A DNA stretch of 30,569 nucleotides from Clostridiales bacterium UBA4080. Lineage in GTDB: Bacteria; Bacillota; Clostridia; Lachnospirales; Vallitaleaceae. The stretch spans positions 1 to 30,569 of the forward strand of contig DFYO01000008.1 in the NCBI GenBank assembly GCA_002381865.1, written 5' to 3'. Below are positions 24,410 through 30,569 of this stretch, one piece after another (position 1 is the first letter of the stretch; each line of letters begins with the position of its first letter). Under the pieces are notes generated by a model. The model saw nothing but the letters and a program-made list of their open reading frames with translations, was not told the DNA's origin and did not search any database. The translations under genes were made by a program, and so were the position numbers.

Positions 24410-26063
24410 CGTCCTCTTCTGGAATGTTGATTTCACCAATGCAGTTGTAGATTATCCGGATGCGCTGTATTCTTCGTTCGTTTACCTTTTCTGTTTTAAA
24501 TACGATGATTCTGTCGATGAACTCGCGGATGATTTCTGCGTCTAGCGCCGGTATTTCCGTATACTTTCTGACAAGTGCCAGAAAGCGATCTGTGTTGAGC
24601 GACTGTTCTTTTGCGGTTTCGAGAGCCTTTTTCAACACAGTAGCTCGAGTTTCCAAAGTTTTCTGTTCGGCCTCGTAAACCACTGACATCTTGTGAAAGC
24701 GTTCCTCTGTGATATTGCCGATCACCTTGTCCTCATAGAGCTTCTGAATGATCTTGTCGATGGCTGAGATACGGACCCGGGCTTGCTCATATTCCTTTTG
24801 ACTGAGTCGCAATTCCTTGGCAAGCTCTTTTTCCGAATTGTTGGTGACGATTCGGATGAATTCCGCTTCCCGTTCTTTGGCGAAAGCCAGCACCTTTCGT
24901 AAATCCTCCGCCACAAGCTGCTCTATCACCACATTACGAATCTGGTGAGAACTGCAGCCGCCTTTGACCTTACGGTATGTAGCGCAGACGAAATGCTCTT
25001 TGTCGTGGGTCCATCCGTTAGCTCTAACTTGGTACAGCTTTGCTCCGCAATCCGCGCAATACATCATACCGGAAAGCATCCCCATCTCACCCATGCGGGA
25101 AGGACGGCGTTTCCCATCTCGAATTTTTTGAACCGTTTCCCAAGTTCCTTCATCAATGATGGCTTCATGGGTATTTTCAAAGATCAGCCAGTCTTCTGGT
25201 TTATTTTGCATCTTGGTTTTGTTCTTGTAGGACTTTTTGAAGGTTTTGAAATTAACCGTATGACCTAGGTATTCCAATTTGGCGAGGATGTCGGCTACTG
25301 ACCTTGACTGCCATGTGTAAGGATTCTCAGGCGGCCTTGCAGGTGTGTTAATTCCTTTGCTCCTTAAATGAACCGTAGGAACGTTGACGCATCGTGCTTC
25401 AAGCTGTCTGGCAATCTGCGAAGGGCCAAAGCCTGCCATGCAAAGTCTGAAGATCTCCCTGACCACCTCGGCGGCTTCCTCGTCAATGACCCACTTCAAC
25501 TTATCTGCCGGGTCCTTGACATAACCGTAAGGCGGGTTGGTGCAGAGCGGTTTGCCTGATTCACCTTTGGATTTGAACACAGCTCGGATTTTCTTGCTGG
25601 TGTCCTTGGCGTACCATTCGTTTATGATGTTAAGGAATGGTGTAAAATCACTGTCCTGCTGATTGGCGCTATCGATGCTGTTGTTGATGGCGATGAAGCG
25701 AACGCCTGCCTCCGGGAACATGATCTCGGTATAGTACCCGACTTTCAGATAATCCCTACCCAGTCGCGACATATCCTTGATGATGATTGTTCCGACCATA
25801 CCGGATTCCACATCTGCTATCATGCGGTTGAAGTCCGGTCTGTCGAAGGTGGTGCCGCTGACGCCATCATCCACATAGAAGCTGAGGTTACGAAAACCAT
25901 TGTCCTCGGCGTACTTCTTCAGAATTGCTTTCTGGTTGACAATACTGTTGCTGTCACCGGAAAGCTCATCATCGCGGGATAGTCTGCAATATAGGGCGGT
26001 AAACAGTGCCTCATCGGGTGCTGGTGATTTCCTTTGTATTTTGTTGAATGACTGTCTATTCAT
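24396..26063 (-). CDS. Large serine recombinase (TnpX/TndX type)
   Basis: Site-specific recombinase of 555 aa that integrates and excises the element. The N-terminal resolvase domain (about 21-165) has YCRLSRDDELSGDSNS with the catalytic Ser29 and Arg27, then DDGVSGTTFDRPDFNRM and IIKDMSRLGRDY with the active-site arginines at 100 and 103. The recombinase DNA-binding domain covers about 175-310 (PPYGYVKDP), followed by a zinc ribbon with Cys335, Cys338, Cys359 and Cys369, and a coiled coil at about 395-480. The YCRLSRDDE form is typical of the Tn4451/Tn5397 family. GAGAGG precedes ATG 26063. It sits at the left border, downstream of TnpW, and its stop is in a terminator stem. It appears intact. 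Confidence 0.94.
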   Translation of the reverse strand: MNRQSFNKIQRKSPAPDEALFTALYCRLSRDDELSGDSNSIVNQKAILKKYAEDNGFRNLSFYVDDGVSGTTFDRPDFNRMIADVESGMVGTIIIKDMSRLGRDYLKVGYYTEIMFPEAGVRFIAINNSIDSANQQDSDFTPFLNIINEWYAKDTSKKIRAVFKSKGESGKPLCTNPPYGYVKDPADKLKWVIDEEAAEVVREIFRLCMAGFGPSQIARQLEARCVNVPTVHLRSKGINTPARPPENPYTWQSRSVADILAKLEYLGHTVNFKTFKKSYKNKTKMQNKPEDWLIFENTHEAIIDEGTWETVQKIRDGKRRPSRMGEMGMLSGMMYCADCGAKLYQVRANGWTHDKEHFVCATYRKVKGGCSSHQIRNVVIEQLVAEDLRKVLAFAKEREAEFIRIVTNNSEKELAKELRLSQKEYEQARVRISAIDKIIQKLYEDKVIGNITEERFHKMSVVYEAEQKTLETRATVLKKALETAKEQSLNTDRFLALVRKYTEIPALDAEIIREFIDRIIVFKTEKVNERRIQRIRIIYNCIGEINIPEEDEKTA

Positions 26064-26118
26064 GCTAACCTCTCTTTCCGACAGTCTTCAAACGGTTAGG
26101 CACTGTGATATTACCGTA

Positions 26119-26322
26119 CTATTTTGAAGTAGTCGAGTCGATTTCCGTATCTTTATTTGAACTGTCTGATATCTTTTCCAGGTGCTTTGCGTTGGCGGTA
26201 ATCAGCCTTTTAAGCTTGGTGTAGGCGCTTTCCTTTGCGGATTCGCTTACACAGGATTCAACGACATAGACGGTACCGCCAATGTCCGTTTCAAAGGTGC
26301 GGCTTTGATTTTGCGCGTCCAT
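26119..26322 (-). CDS. TnpW-family transposon protein
   Basis: Small protein of 67 aa. The core GGTVYVVESCVSESAKESAY followed by KLKRLI matches the pattern of TnpW-family proteins, which usually sit directly upstream of a large serine recombinase in Tn4451-like elements. Their function is not established. The N-terminal FETDIGGTVYVV is a likely beta hairpin and the middle a helix, while the tail after 45 is polar and Ser/Asp-rich. GGAGGT lies 7 bases before ATG 26322. The recombinase starts 55 bases downstream, so the two are co-transcribed. Confidence 0.8.
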   Translation of the reverse strand: MDAQNQSRTFETDIGGTVYVVESCVSESAKESAYTKLKRLITANAKHLEKISDSSNKDTEIDSTTSK

Positions 26323-26346
26323 AAATGACCTCCATTTTCAGTTTTT

Positions 26347-26383
26347 TAGAAAGAGGTGCCGAGCCGGATCAGGACCCGGCACC
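26347..26383 (-). terminator. Hairpin between capsid and TnpW genes
   Basis: On the minus strand GGTGCCG (26383-26377) pairs with CGGCACC (26361-26355), with two more inner pairs, followed by a short pyrimidine run TCTTTCT. A smaller CCTAAG/CTTAGG hairpin overlaps the capsid stop. It may be a weak terminator that sets capsid apart from the TnpW-recombinase pair. Confidence 0.5.
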
Positions 26384-26394
26384 CTAAGTTTGAC

Positions 26395-27309
26395 TTAGGC
26401 ACTCATCTGTAGAAGCTTGATGGCCTCAGGTCGGATAAGATATCCGTCAAGGAACTCAAAGCCAATATAGGCAATCTGATCAGTGACGTAATACTTTTCT
26501 TTGATTGGTCTGATGGAAAGATTCTGCCTTTCAACTATCCAGTAGTAACTGAAATCTCCGAAAGCAATCACCTTGTTGCCTGACGCTTGGGAGGGCATGA
26601 AGTTGGAGATCAGAACAGGTTTGCCAAGGATCGTATCATCAGTGCTTCTCCAGAGGTAATTCCCGCTGGCATCTTTGAGTTTACGGAGTGCCAGGGCGGT
26701 CTCATCGTTCATGATCCACACAGCACGTTTACGGTATTCGGATTCGAGATTGAAGAACAGCTTGATGATTTCATCAAAGCTGATGCTGTCAACAGCAGCG
26801 GCAGTTACACCGATCTCAGCACCATTGGTCGGATGCAGGATGCCGTTAGGCTGATTTTCACCATCTCCGTTTATGAAGGCCCATTCTTCTTTTTTACCAA
26901 AGCTGCGAGCAAATTCATTGGTGAGATAGGATTCGACATCAAACGCCGTATCCTGCAGAAAATCGTTTTGAAGCAATGTGATTCCTGCAAGCTTGTGTTC
27001 CTGCACACGATACTGCTTAAATAACTGTTCTGCGTCAGGAATAGGGCTGTTCTCTGGAATCCAGTCTGCCGCTGTGCAGGCATCGCTTGCTATGATAGAT
27101 CCCCCTTTAGTTGTGGCATTTATCGTGGTAGCAATTCTGCGAAAAAGGTTCTCTTTTGAGAGTGCAGCGAGGAAGCGACTGGTCGATTCGTTTGGCAAGA
27201 AGTATGCACCAGTCTGATAGTCTGAGCCTTCCCGTAAATCATTGTGTTGATTGCTGGAACCTCGGACTAAATTCCAAAATGCTCTGTTGTAAGTTGTTGA
27301 TGTTTTCAT
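26395..27309 (-). CDS. HK97-fold phage major capsid protein, short form
   Basis: Structural shell protein of 304 aa with HK97-family features: YQTGAYFLPNEST at 31-43, followed by a KENLFRRIAT helix; EHKLAGITLLQNDFLQD at 104-120; the family hallmark INGDGENQPNGIL at 146-158; a P-domain segment at about 178-215; LGKPVLISNFMP; GNKVIAFGDFSYYWIVER at 244-261; and a C-terminal FLDGYLIRPEAIK. It lacks the roughly 100-residue N-terminal delta (scaffold) domain of most HK97 precursors and starts where mature subunits start. AGGAGG lies 9 bases before ATG 27309. No portal, prohead protease, terminase or tail gene is in the window. It could serve a satellite capsid or a domesticated shell (encapsulin-like). 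Capsid family membership is fairly certain; the role is not. Confidence 0.88.
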   Translation of the reverse strand: MKTSTTYNRAFWNLVRGSSNQHNDLREGSDYQTGAYFLPNESTSRFLAALSKENLFRRIATTINATTKGGSIIASDACTAADWIPENSPIPDAEQLFKQYRVQEHKLAGITLLQNDFLQDTAFDVESYLTNEFARSFGKKEEWAFINGDGENQPNGILHPTNGAEIGVTAAAVDSISFDEIIKLFFNLESEYRKRAVWIMNDETALALRKLKDASGNYLWRSTDDTILGKPVLISNFMPSQASGNKVIAFGDFSYYWIVERQNLSIRPIKEKYYVTDQIAYIGFEFLDGYLIRPEAIKLLQMSA

Positions 27310-27429
27310 GATAAAATCCTCCTAAATTTGATTTGGGGTTATTCCCCCGTTTGAATTCGCGTTTTCGTGCGTGAAGCCCCACGCCGCTGTCCGGTTGAAA
27401 AAGTTCTAGGGATTTTACATCCCCCAGGG

Positions 27430-27717
27430 TCATTTCTTGCAGATGATGCACTGGAAGGCTTGCGTCTCTTCATTGTTGAATGACGAATCGATTGGTAGCA
27501 TTTGCGCTGTGCACTTGGGACACCGTACCATTAAGGCTTCAAGCCTTCCAAAGTCATACGGCTTTGTTGCGTGTACCCGGATAGCGCCGTTGTCGTGAAC
27601 TGTCATATAGAAGCGGCAGCCGCTTTCCTCTACAACAAGATATGGGTTGCCGAAGAAGTATCGAGTACACAGTAGGTTGTGTTCGTCTTGGACCAGAAGA
27701 TATGTTTTAGTAGCCAT
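27430..27717 (-). CDS. 95-aa protein with C-terminal zinc ribbon
   Basis: Unrecognised small protein. The N-terminal half looks like a small beta domain (MATKTYLLVQDEHNLL, then FYMTVHDNGAIRVH). The C-terminal part has paired cysteines, CPKC at about 66-69 and CIIC at 90-93, 20 residues apart, which indicates a zinc ribbon. AAGGAG lies 7-8 bases before ATG 27717. It lies between the primase-helicase and capsid genes on the same strand, so it may help in DNA handling or regulation within the element. Nothing shows which. Confidence 0.7.
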   Translation of the reverse strand: MATKTYLLVQDEHNLLCTRYFFGNPYLVVEESGCRFYMTVHDNGAIRVHATKPYDFGRLEALMVRCPKCTAQMLPIDSSFNNEETQAFQCIICKK

Positions 27718-27733
27718 TCTTTTACTCCTTTCT

Positions 27734-27830
27734 CACATGGGGCATCTTGTGGCAGGTTTTACGGGTTGTTTCTCATGTGACTATAGAATTTATAAACTAC
27801 CTAAAATACCTGCCACATACTGCCCCTGTG
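27734..27830. repeat. Large imperfect inverted repeat between primase and zinc-ribbon genes
   Basis: The left arm (27734-27757) pairs with the right arm (27808-27830) through CACA/TGTG, GGGGCA/TGCCCC and TGTGGCAGGT/ACCTGCCACA. These 20 pairs are broken by one bulged T and a 3x3 internal loop, and the central loop is 50 bases. TCACATG (27733-27739) can also pair with CATGTGA (27774-27780). It begins 5 bases after the primase stop, and no T-run follows on either strand. Confidence 0.75.
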
Positions 27831-27835
27831 TTGAT

Positions 27836-29698
27836 TTACTCGAGAAATTCTGTTCCTCTGAGTAGCTTGTAGCCGATGAACACAGTGGTCTTTTCACCTC
27901 CATTCCGAGGGCGCTTCCTCACGATTTCACCCACATTGGCCAGAGCGGTTTTAAAATTTCTGGCGTTTTCCGGGAAGTAGCCGTTTTCCCTGCACCAACT
28001 TTGGTAGGCATAATAGATGTCGGAGGTGCGTTCCTCACAGCTTCCGTCCTCGACCAGGCGCTCTTCAATGAAGAGTCCAACCTTGTCATTTTCCCGGTGG
28101 TAGGCGAAGGTTGCATCCTTGACCGATTGCGGCATTTCAAGGCCGCTCCTGCGAAGCTTTGCATAGCCTTCCAGCGCCCAGTTGAGAATGCCGCTGAGAT
28201 TTTCTTGCTGAAAGAACTCGTCCTTCAGACCGAGGTCCCGTTCGAATTCCTCAAAGTGTCGCTCAAAGGGGATGATCTTCACCCGCCCACTGGTTAAGAG
28301 GGTCAGGTCCGTCACGGTTGGCAGGTAGTTGGTATTGGTAAAGATTTTGAACTGGGGTTTAAAGTCAAAGCTGTTCTCATGCAGGAACCGGGCGTTGACG
28401 GTGTCACTGCCTGTCAGCGTCTTCAGGAGTGCGGCACTGAGCGTCAGCCGCTTGTCCGGCTCGCTGATGTTCACAAACCTCGCGCCAGCCAGCCGTGCCA
28501 CATCCTCGGAAGGAGCAGAGCCGCTGTTGTTTTGTTTCATACCGATGGTTTCCGGCCTGCAGGTTCTGCCATAATCACCACAGATCCGCAGGAAGGTTTC
28601 CATCGAGGTGCCTTTGCCATTTCGGGTAGTTGCGCCGAACAGGATGAACATCGCCTCATGGCGAGTATCTCCCGTCAGGGCATAGCCCAGGCTTTTCTGA
28701 AAGAACTCCGCCTTTTCCCGGTCGCCGCTCATGACCTCGTCAATAAACCGCTCCCAGCGAGGACACTTTGCTGATGGGTCATAATGTACTCCTGCGATTT
28801 TGGTAATGTAGTCCTCGGCCCTGTGTTCACGGAACACACTGGTTTGAAGGTTCAGTGTCCCGTTCTGGCAGTTGAGCAGATAGATATCAGCATCAAAGAC
28901 ACTAGCCGAGAGTGGATGCACGTCCTGGGCGTCTTTGAGTACGATTTCCCGCTGCCTACGGGTCTGCCACTTGCTGATAAACTCGATGTACTGCTTGCGA
29001 AGTAGCTCTTCCTCAATGGACAGGGCATAGACCATCAGTTTATTGGCCAGCTTTTTACAGAGGTTCATGACCTTTAAGTTTCCGGTATCACAACGCCATG
29101 CTTTTCCTTCATAGACGAACCACTGCCTGCGCTCTGGAACATACCGGGCGATGGTTTTGTAGTGATCCGCGAACAGGTTGCTGTTGCCGATGTCGTTCCA
29201 CCCATAACGAGGATTGCGATGGGGCTTCATTTCCTCCAGAGGCTTACAGCCCGGCACTTCGAAATCTGATTCGATTTGAGAGAGCCTTCCAATAGGACTG
29301 TATGTCTCCGAAACACCATCGACCGCCTTTTCAAGAGTGATCTGTCCATAGGTGGTGCCGCTCTGCACCCGGTCCCATTTTTCACGGTACAGGCCGCTTT
29401 GTCGGAACAGCCTGTCCATCTGGGTGGTATCCTTACCGCACCAGAACGCAAGATGCGCACATAGGGCAAGGTCCGCTTCGCTATGGGATTTGCCTTCGGG
29501 AATTTTACCCTCCCACAGCTTGATGAATTCGTCGCTGTTTTTAGCTGTCTTTGCTCTGCTCAGGACCTCTTCATCAGATAGGTAGGAGATTGCATGCTTT
29601 TGACTTTTGGTTTTCTTTTTCATCGGCCTGAGCATGAAGCGGTCCAGCAGGATCTGCAGCTTTTCGCCAGCTTCGATGATGTCACCAGCCCTAAACAC
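27836..29698 (-). CDS. P4/D5-type primase-helicase, C-terminal (helicase) part of a frameshifted gene
   Basis: This frame encodes the D5-N and superfamily 3 helicase parts of a phage/plasmid primase. Counting from 29698, a D5-N-like segment ends with LLNCQNGTLNLQ (274-285). The helicase has Walker A GATTRNGKGT (355-364), a Walker-B-like segment LAGARFVNISEPD (403-415) and the sensor segment FKIFTNTNYLP (450-460). A winged-helix-like C-terminus follows. The same frame is open upstream to about 29797 and there reads YNTAEYYINNINIGVEAYVY and FVTVTGNVFRAG, the normal end of the primase-polymerase domain. The GTG at 29698 is thus only an internal codon without a ribosome site. The N-terminal part is in another frame (29707-30165). 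Joined, they give about 776 aa, the usual size of this family. Confidence 0.85.
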   Translation of the reverse strand: MFRAGDIIEAGEKLQILLDRFMLRPMKKKTKSQKHAISYLSDEEVLSRAKTAKNSDEFIKLWEGKIPEGKSHSEADLALCAHLAFWCGKDTTQMDRLFRQSGLYREKWDRVQSGTTYGQITLEKAVDGVSETYSPIGRLSQIESDFEVPGCKPLEEMKPHRNPRYGWNDIGNSNLFADHYKTIARYVPERRQWFVYEGKAWRCDTGNLKVMNLCKKLANKLMVYALSIEEELLRKQYIEFISKWQTRRQREIVLKDAQDVHPLSASVFDADIYLLNCQNGTLNLQTSVFREHRAEDYITKIAGVHYDPSAKCPRWERFIDEVMSGDREKAEFFQKSLGYALTGDTRHEAMFILFGATTRNGKGTSMETFLRICGDYGRTCRPETIGMKQNNSGSAPSEDVARLAGARFVNISEPDKRLTLSAALLKTLTGSDTVNARFLHENSFDFKPQFKIFTNTNYLPTVTDLTLLTSGRVKIIPFERHFEEFERDLGLKDEFFQQENLSGILNWALEGYAKLRRSGLEMPQSVKDATFAYHRENDKVGLFIEERLVEDGSCEERTSDIYYAYQSWCRENGYFPENARNFKTALANVGEIVRKRPRNGGEKTTVFIGYKLLRGTEFLE

Positions 29699-29706
29699 AT
29701 TGCCGG

Positions 29707-30165
29707 TTACTGTGACGAACTTCTTTGTCGCGCTGTAGACGTATGCCTCAACGCCGATGTTGATATTGTTGATGTAGTACTCGGCTGTGTTGTATTGAAT
29801 CCACTCGCTTTGAACAGGATGCGAAGGCCCTTGCCAGATGGACTTTTCTCGATATAGCAGCCCTCAAACAGTTCTATGATGGCCTTGCTGAGAGGACTTA
29901 AGGTTCCATCCTCGTTGATGCAGTGGTCAATGTCGATGGCTGAAAAACCTCTAAAGATGCCAATTCCAAGGCCGTCAAATCGGCTAACCACCTCAAGTAC
30001 AGCGGAATAATTTGTAAATGTCCGTTCATTGTTTGGCTGTGCTCTATTACCATTAATTTGATGTGGAACCTTCGCAGGCTTCTCTTGCCCTTGTCGTTCC
30101 TCGTACTTCCAGAGGCAAAACTTGCCGTTTTCTCTTAGTGCCTTTGGCAGATTGTCGTATTGCAT
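29707..30165 (-). CDS. P4/D5-type primase, N-terminal part, frameshifted
   Basis: The start at ATG 30165 has a very strong ribosome site (GGAGGAGGTG) 5-6 bases upstream. Residues 1-123 match the N-terminal archaeo-eukaryotic primase/polymerase region of phage and plasmid primases: MQYDNLPKALRENGKFCLWK, then GIGIFRGFSAIDIDHCI with the metal-binding Asp78 and Asp80, and YIEKSPSGKGLRILFKASGF. Position 114 is Arg where many relatives have His. After Phe123 the translation turns into low-complexity Thr/Ser sequence and stops at 152 aa, while the expected continuation is in the -1 frame. As it stands the product is truncated before the primase domain is complete. The regulator gene diverges to the right. 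Confidence 0.8.
   Translation of the reverse strand: MQYDNLPKALRENGKFCLWKYEERQGQEKPAKVPHQINGNRAQPNNERTFTNYSAVLEVVSRFDGLGIGIFRGFSAIDIDHCINEDGTLSPLSKAIIELFEGCYIEKSPSGKGLRILFKASGFNTTQPSTTSTISTSALRHTSTARQRSSSQ
29797..29802 (-). other. Frameshift site in the primase gene
   Basis: On the minus strand the N-terminal frame reads SGF (AGT GGA TTC) and the continuation reads QYNTAEYYINN from the next CAA. One extra T (GGA TTT CAA TAC) would join the two frames into the family consensus ASGFQYNTAEYY. This points to a one-base deletion in a T-run at 29799-29798. No slippery heptamer of the X-XXY-YYZ kind is present in the zero frame, so programmed frameshifting is unlikely. Confidence 0.75.
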
Positions 30166-30383
30166 TTTTTCACCTCCTCCCGAGGGCTGAGTTCTTATCC
30201 CTCACTAACCAATGGAGCTAAACCATCTGTTTGAACGAAAAGAATCAGAAATATTTTTAATCCCTCAATAGTCACAGGACACTTTTGCCGGTTTTGAACG
30301 ATAAAATGATCAATTGCCTTGAAGAATTTTTGCCGCTCACCATATGCCAGGCGATCAGGACAATTCGGACGGGGTGTCGACAA

Positions 30384-30422
30384 AAATAAAAAATAAAAAG
30401 CACCCGCAAAAGATGCGGATGC
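30384..30422 (-). terminator. Leftward intrinsic terminator upstream of the primase gene
   Basis: Minus-strand GCATCCGCA (30422-30414) pairs with TGCGGGTGC (30408-30400), including a G-U pair that exists only in this strand's RNA. It is followed by T5-A-T6-A-T5. It lies between the divergent regulator and the primase start (30165), so it would stop leftward transcripts that begin in the regulator's promoter region. No clear leftward promoter was seen on either side. Confidence 0.7.
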
Positions 30423-30434
30423 AAACATGAATAG

Positions 30435-30450
30435 GCATTAAAAATAATGC
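30435..30450. promoter_or_regulatory. Palindrome, candidate operator
   Basis: GCATTA-AAAA-TAATGC is a 16-base perfect inverted repeat 15 bases upstream of the -35 of the regulator gene, in the divergent region. A binding site for the Cro/C1-type regulator is plausible but unproven. Confidence 0.3.
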
Positions 30451-30464
30451 GTTCTTAAATTTTA

Positions 30465-30493
30465 TTGTTATTTTCTCGTAATAGAGTTATAAT
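30465..30493 (+). promoter_or_regulatory. Promoter of the element's regulator gene
   Basis: TTGTTA (30465-30470), 17 bases, TATAAT (30488-30493), 30 bases before the ATG at 30523. Confidence 0.65.
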
Positions 30494-30522
30494 TGGAATA
30501 TATTTGCGGGAGGTGCAAAACC

Positions 30523-30569
30523 ATGGCGATAAGCTACAACAAGCTCTGGAAGCTGCTGATTGATAAGAA
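30523..30569 (+). CDS. Cro/C1-type helix-turn-helix regulator (partial, cut by window end)
   Basis: Only 15 codons are visible: MAISYNKLWKLLIDK. This opening is characteristic of small XRE-family repressors of Firmicutes elements. GGGAGGTG (30508-30514) lies about 8 bases upstream and a good promoter about 30 bases upstream. It diverges from the primase operon and is the natural candidate for its repressor. The family is inferred from the N-terminus alone. Confidence 0.7.
   Translation, partial: MAISYNKLWKLLIDK

Larger units (their letters stand above)
24329..30569. mobile_element. Integrated element: serine recombinase, TnpW, capsid, P4-type primase (right end outside window)
   Basis: GC content and codon use change after about 24.33 kb. 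The genes are a large serine recombinase at the border, TnpW, an HK97-fold capsid protein, a zinc-ribbon protein, a P4/D5-type primase-helicase (frameshifted) and a divergent Cro/C1-type regulator. The recombinase and TnpW are typical of Tn4451/Tn5397-like elements. The primase and capsid are typical of phages and their satellites. The exact left boundary lies between the TAG at 24328 and the recombinase end at 24396. No repeat marks it, because the partner end is not in the window. Confidence 0.85.

Noticed and set aside
27239..27451. 70-codon minus-strand frame between the zinc-ribbon and capsid genes
   Set aside because: It overlaps the ends of both neighbours in another frame and crosses several small hairpins. 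It has no ribosome site of its own and does not resemble a known protein.
29797..29810. Programmed -1 frameshift in the primase gene
   Set aside because: The zero-frame codons (TTC AAA GCG AGT GGA TTC) hold no slippery heptamer. A one-base deletion restores the consensus exactly, so it is the simpler explanation.
30195..30230. tRNA-like D-arm text on the minus strand (TTAGCTCCATTGGTTAG)
   Set aside because: No matching acceptor stem, anticodon arm or GGTTCGA T-loop is found around it.
30195..30428. 77-codon minus-strand frame just upstream of the primase gene
   Set aside because: Its only ATG lies within the terminator hairpin, the first 25 codons are read from the T-run and stem, and there is no ribosome site. 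The tail after GERQKFFKAIDHFI looks mildly protein-like and might be a decayed gene, but support is too weak to call.
24329..30569. CRISPR array or toxin-antitoxin/defence genes in the element
   Set aside because: No spaced direct repeats and no nuclease, toxin or antitoxin signature were seen in any of the element's frames.

Overview
The first 24.3 kb are AT-rich chromosome from a low-GC Gram-positive anaerobe of the class Clostridia. This is judged from codon use, strong GGAGG-type ribosome sites, MEP-pathway isoprenoid synthesis, a type-2-like IleRS and S-layer-homology (SLH) proteins. I cannot name the species from the sequence alone. The last 6.2 kb (about 24.33 kb to the window end) have clearly higher GC and carry an integrated mobile element whose right end lies outside the window.

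Layout, chromosome. 2-166: the 3' end of an unidentified gene with a terminator. 229-1850: promoter, ispE and a FadR/FCD-type GntR regulator, translationally coupled. 1899-3189: promoter, murI and a DUF1934 (YwiB-like) gene. 3194-7764: two exported SLH proteins in tandem behind a WalR-like direct repeat. 7843-9416: promoter, structured leader and an exported S41 (CtpA-type) protease. 9427-11107: promoter and pyrG. A bidirectional terminator at 11.4 kb separates this from a leftward operon pncB-malQ-plsC and a small membrane protein gene (15.67 kb down to 11.43 kb). Divergent from pncB is a membrane PAS-GGDEF-EAL protein with its own promoter and structured leader, then a 48-codon ORF, ileS, a double hairpin/terminator, glgP and a 54-codon CxxC protein. 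Many of the chromosomal genes serve the envelope: isoprenoid precursor, D-glutamate, S-layer-type proteins, envelope protease and phospholipid synthesis. malQ and glgP together handle alpha-glucan storage and breakdown.

Layout, mobile element (24.33 kb onward, mostly on the minus strand). Read from the inside out it has a rightward Cro/C1-type regulator with a good promoter (cut by the window end); a leftward terminator in the divergent region; a P4/D5-type primase-helicase split by what looks like a single-base deletion; a large imperfect inverted repeat; a 95-aa zinc-ribbon protein; a short HK97-fold major capsid protein; a TnpW-family protein; and a TnpX/TndX-type large serine recombinase at the left border, whose stop codon lies in a terminator hairpin. 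This mixes Tn4451/Tn5397-type mobility genes with P4-like replication and a solitary capsid gene. Within the window there is no portal, terminase, prohead protease or tail gene. The most interesting reading is a capsid-bearing phage satellite or a domesticated capsid on an integrative element, at least partly decayed through the primase frameshift.
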